From contig JBCCDY010000008.1 in assembly GCA_039030555.1 (NCBI GenBank), positions 1-64,000 on the forward strand: DNA of 64,000 bases. Direction: 5' to 3'. Below the pieces are notes generated by a model. That model was not told where the DNA came from and made no database searches. It was given only the letters and a program-made list of their open reading frames with translations. Below are positions 62,479 through 64,000 of the stretch, in pieces (positions within the stretch are counted from its first letter, which is position 1; every line of letters begins with the position of its first letter). A program made the position numbers and the translations under genes. Source of the DNA: JBCCDY01 sp039030555 (GTDB taxonomy: Bacteria > Bacteroidota > Bacteroidia > Cytophagales > Cyclobacteriaceae).

Positions 62479-63018
62479 ATGTCAGAACGGTTAATCTTAG
62501 CAGAGGAACAACTTAACATTACCCTCCGAAGACTCTCACAACAGTTAATAGAGACATACTCCAATATTGAAGACACTGTAATACTCGCTCTTCAACCAAG
62601 AGGCACTTATCTTGCTCAACATATTGTAAAAATCCTAAGAGAAGAGTTTGACATAAAAATCCCGCTTGGATTATTAGATACAACCTTTCATCGAGACGAT
62701 TTCAGAAGAAGGGAATCCCCTAAAAAAGCAAGCTTTACAGATATCCCTTTTCAAATTGAAGGAAAGTCTGTTATTCTTATAGATGATGTTCTTTATACAG
62801 GTCGTTCAGTAAGGGCTGCGCTCGATGCTATGATTACTTTCGGAAGACCTAAAAAAGTAGATCTTTTGGTTTTGATTGATAGAAATTATAGCCGCCATCT
62901 TCCAATTGAAGCAAAGTTTGTTGGTAAAAAAGTAAATACAGGAAATAACCAAACTGTTGTGGTTCAATGGATAGAAATTGGAGATGCTTCCAACTCAGTA
63001 AAACTGGTCGATGAGTAA
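62479..63018 (+). CDS. pyrR: PyrR: pyrimidine regulator / uracil phosphoribosyltransferase
   Basis: 179 residues. PRTase fold with PRPP-binding loop VILIDDVLYTGRSVRAALDAM, a substrate region ALQPRGTYLAQHIV and THRDDFRRRESPK-like flexible hood (FHRDDFRRRE). In Gram-positives PyrR binds pyr mRNA and also converts uracil to UMP. It is directly coupled to pyrB by an 8-nt overlap (63011-63018), as in other Bacteroidota. No attenuator hairpin was seen upstream. Confidence 0.94.
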   Translation: MSERLILAEEQLNITLRRLSQQLIETYSNIEDTVILALQPRGTYLAQHIVKILREEFDIKIPLGLLDTTFHRDDFRRRESPKKASFTDIPFQIEGKSVILIDDVLYTGRSVRAALDAMITFGRPKKVDLLVLIDRNYSRHLPIEAKFVGKKVNTGNNQTVVVQWIEIGDASNSVKLVDE

Positions 63019-63958
63019 CATGGATAATCTAAGCGTAGATCATTTACTTGGAATAAAATATATAACTGAAGATGATATTCATCTGATCTTTGAGACAGCA
63101 TCACAATTTAAAGAGGTTATTAACCGGCCTATAAAGAAAGTTCCTTCTTTACGAGATCTAACCATTGCTAATATTTTTTTTGAAAATTCTACCCGAACGC
63201 GTCTATCATTTGAGCTTGCTGAAAAACGACTTTCAGCAGATGTAGTTAATTTTTCTGCTTCCTCAAGCTCTGTAAGCAAAGGGGAATCGTTGATCGATAC
63301 TGTTAATAACATCCTTGCTATGAAAGTGGATATGGTTGTGATGAGACATCCCGGACCAGGAGCACCCCATCTACTTTCACGACATGTAAAAGCCAATATT
63401 GTCAATGCCGGAGATGGTACTCATGAACATCCGACACAAGCTTTACTCGACTGTTTCTCGATAAAGGAAAAGCATGGATCAATTCAAGGACTGAAAGTGT
63501 TGATATTAGGAGATATTCTACATTCCAGAGTGGCTTTATCCAATATTTTTGCACTCAAAAAACTAGGAGCAGAAGTTTCCGTCTGTGGGCCTAACACATT
63601 AATCCCTAGACACATTAGGGAACTAGGTGTTCAGGTAGAACTAGATTTAGAAAAAGCATTAAGATGGTGTGATGTAGCCAATATTTTAAGAATTCAGTTA
63701 GAAAGACAAGACGAAAAATTCATTCCCTCCCTAAGAGAATACTCAAGGTATTTTGGTGTAAACGCGGAAAAGCTCTCTAAACTTGATAAAGAAATTACCA
63801 TTATGCACCCTGGCCCAATAAATAGGGGAGTAGAATTGAGCAGCGACGTGGCTGATTCTGACCACTCCATCATTTTGGATCAGGTGGAAAATGGAGTTGC
63901 TATTCGAATGGCAGTATTATATCTACTCGCTTCCAAGAAAAATATAGAAAGCCAGTAG
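63011..63958 (+). CDS. pyrB: Aspartate carbamoyltransferase catalytic subunit
   Basis: 315 residues. Carbamoyl-phosphate site FENSTRTRLSFELAEKRL, then VMRHPGPGAPHLLS, GDGTHEHPTQALLDCFSI and IMHPGPINRGVELSSDVAD, all ATCase hallmarks. It joins carbamoyl phosphate and aspartate in the second step of pyrimidine synthesis. The ATG at 63011 overlaps pyrR by 8 nt; a second ATG at 63020 would also fit the family. No pyrI regulatory subunit is visible in the last 42 bases. Confidence 0.95.
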   Translation: MSNMDNLSVDHLLGIKYITEDDIHLIFETASQFKEVINRPIKKVPSLRDLTIANIFFENSTRTRLSFELAEKRLSADVVNFSASSSSVSKGESLIDTVNNILAMKVDMVVMRHPGPGAPHLLSRHVKANIVNAGDGTHEHPTQALLDCFSIKEKHGSIQGLKVLILGDILHSRVALSNIFALKKLGAEVSVCGPNTLIPRHIRELGVQVELDLEKALRWCDVANILRIQLERQDEKFIPSLREYSRYFGVNAEKLSKLDKEITIMHPGPINRGVELSSDVADSDHSIILDQVENGVAIRMAVLYLLASKKNIESQ

Positions 63959-64000
63959 ACCTAATTCACCTTAAACGCAACGGCTTTCATGGATATAATT

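Noticed and set aside
63959..64000. 3' end of a minus-strand gene (12 codons, IISMKAVAFKVN then stop at 63961-63963)
   Set aside because: The frame is open to the window edge and plausible, but 12 codons are too few to support a feature.

Overview
The window joins two unrelated kinds of DNA. Bases 1 to about 9,515 are very GC-rich, and every credible gene there lies on the minus strand. From about 9,520 to the end the DNA is AT-rich and carries a typical Bacteroidota (Cytophagales-like) gene set: gliding genes gldA/F/G/H, a long NusB with an N-terminal extension, the nusB-YtxH-DUF1573-yajC-YbbR-coaE neighbourhood, DUF4340, DUF2911, few Shine-Dalgarno sequences and TAnnTTTG-type promoter elements. 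The switch happens within about 10 bases and cuts two genes at once, a sensor kinase inside a PAS domain and gldH just before its lipoprotein signal. An assembly chimera between two community members, perhaps a planctomycete/Phycisphaerae-like bacterium and a marine Cytophagales, is the simplest reading. The two halves should be interpreted separately.

GC-rich part (1-9,516), in transcription order: a 5'-truncated PAS hybrid histidine kinase, a YjfI/DUF2170 protein, a PspA/IM30 protein, a DUF4178 membrane protein, a large unrecognised membrane-anchored coiled-coil protein with a Ser/Gly/Arg/Tyr-rich tail, a double DUF350 membrane protein, a membrane-fused spermidine-synthase-like enzyme and a two-TM potassium channel cut by the window edge. 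It resembles an expanded E. coli yjfIJKLM-type locus, that is, an envelope-stress system linking PspA, polyamine-type chemistry and ion flux. It also holds an eight-copy 14-bp tandem repeat. This is the most interesting gene neighbourhood in the window.

AT-rich part: 9.5-16.5 kb has truncated gldH, a Calx-beta-like lipoprotein, a 1,347-residue SF1 helicase with a possible degenerate Vsr-like C-terminus, and a helix-hairpin-helix protein. 16.6-22.4 kb has tRNA-His and the coaE/YbbR/yajC//DUF1573/YtxH/nusB set with an amino-acid dehydrogenase. 22.4-27.9 kb has two ABC exporter halves that look like a heterodimer (one with a degenerate catalytic site), truA and a 47-residue lipoprotein. 28.2-32.4 kb is the gliding ABC transporter operon (gldA, gldF, gldG, then a DUF4340 protein). 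32.6-36.9 kb is a divergent adaptor/RND pump pair.

37-50 kb holds a DUF2911/TPR protein and a TetR-SDR-TolC-adaptor-RND-barrel operon whose last gene is frameshifted and whose regulator has a clear palindromic operator. An ECF sigma factor operon with a putative anti-sigma factor, an adhesin-like protein and a barrel follows. 50.5-64 kb is mostly housekeeping: a cytoplasmic PBP-like protein, ferrochelatase, DUF1272, a HAD-like protein, a VOC protein, an MscS channel, a STAS-like protein, a SixA-type phosphatase, three glycosyltransferases, a PolX/PHP protein with a ruined polymerase site, a secreted hypothetical protein, pyrR and pyrB. No CRISPR array, transposase, integrase or rRNA gene was seen.
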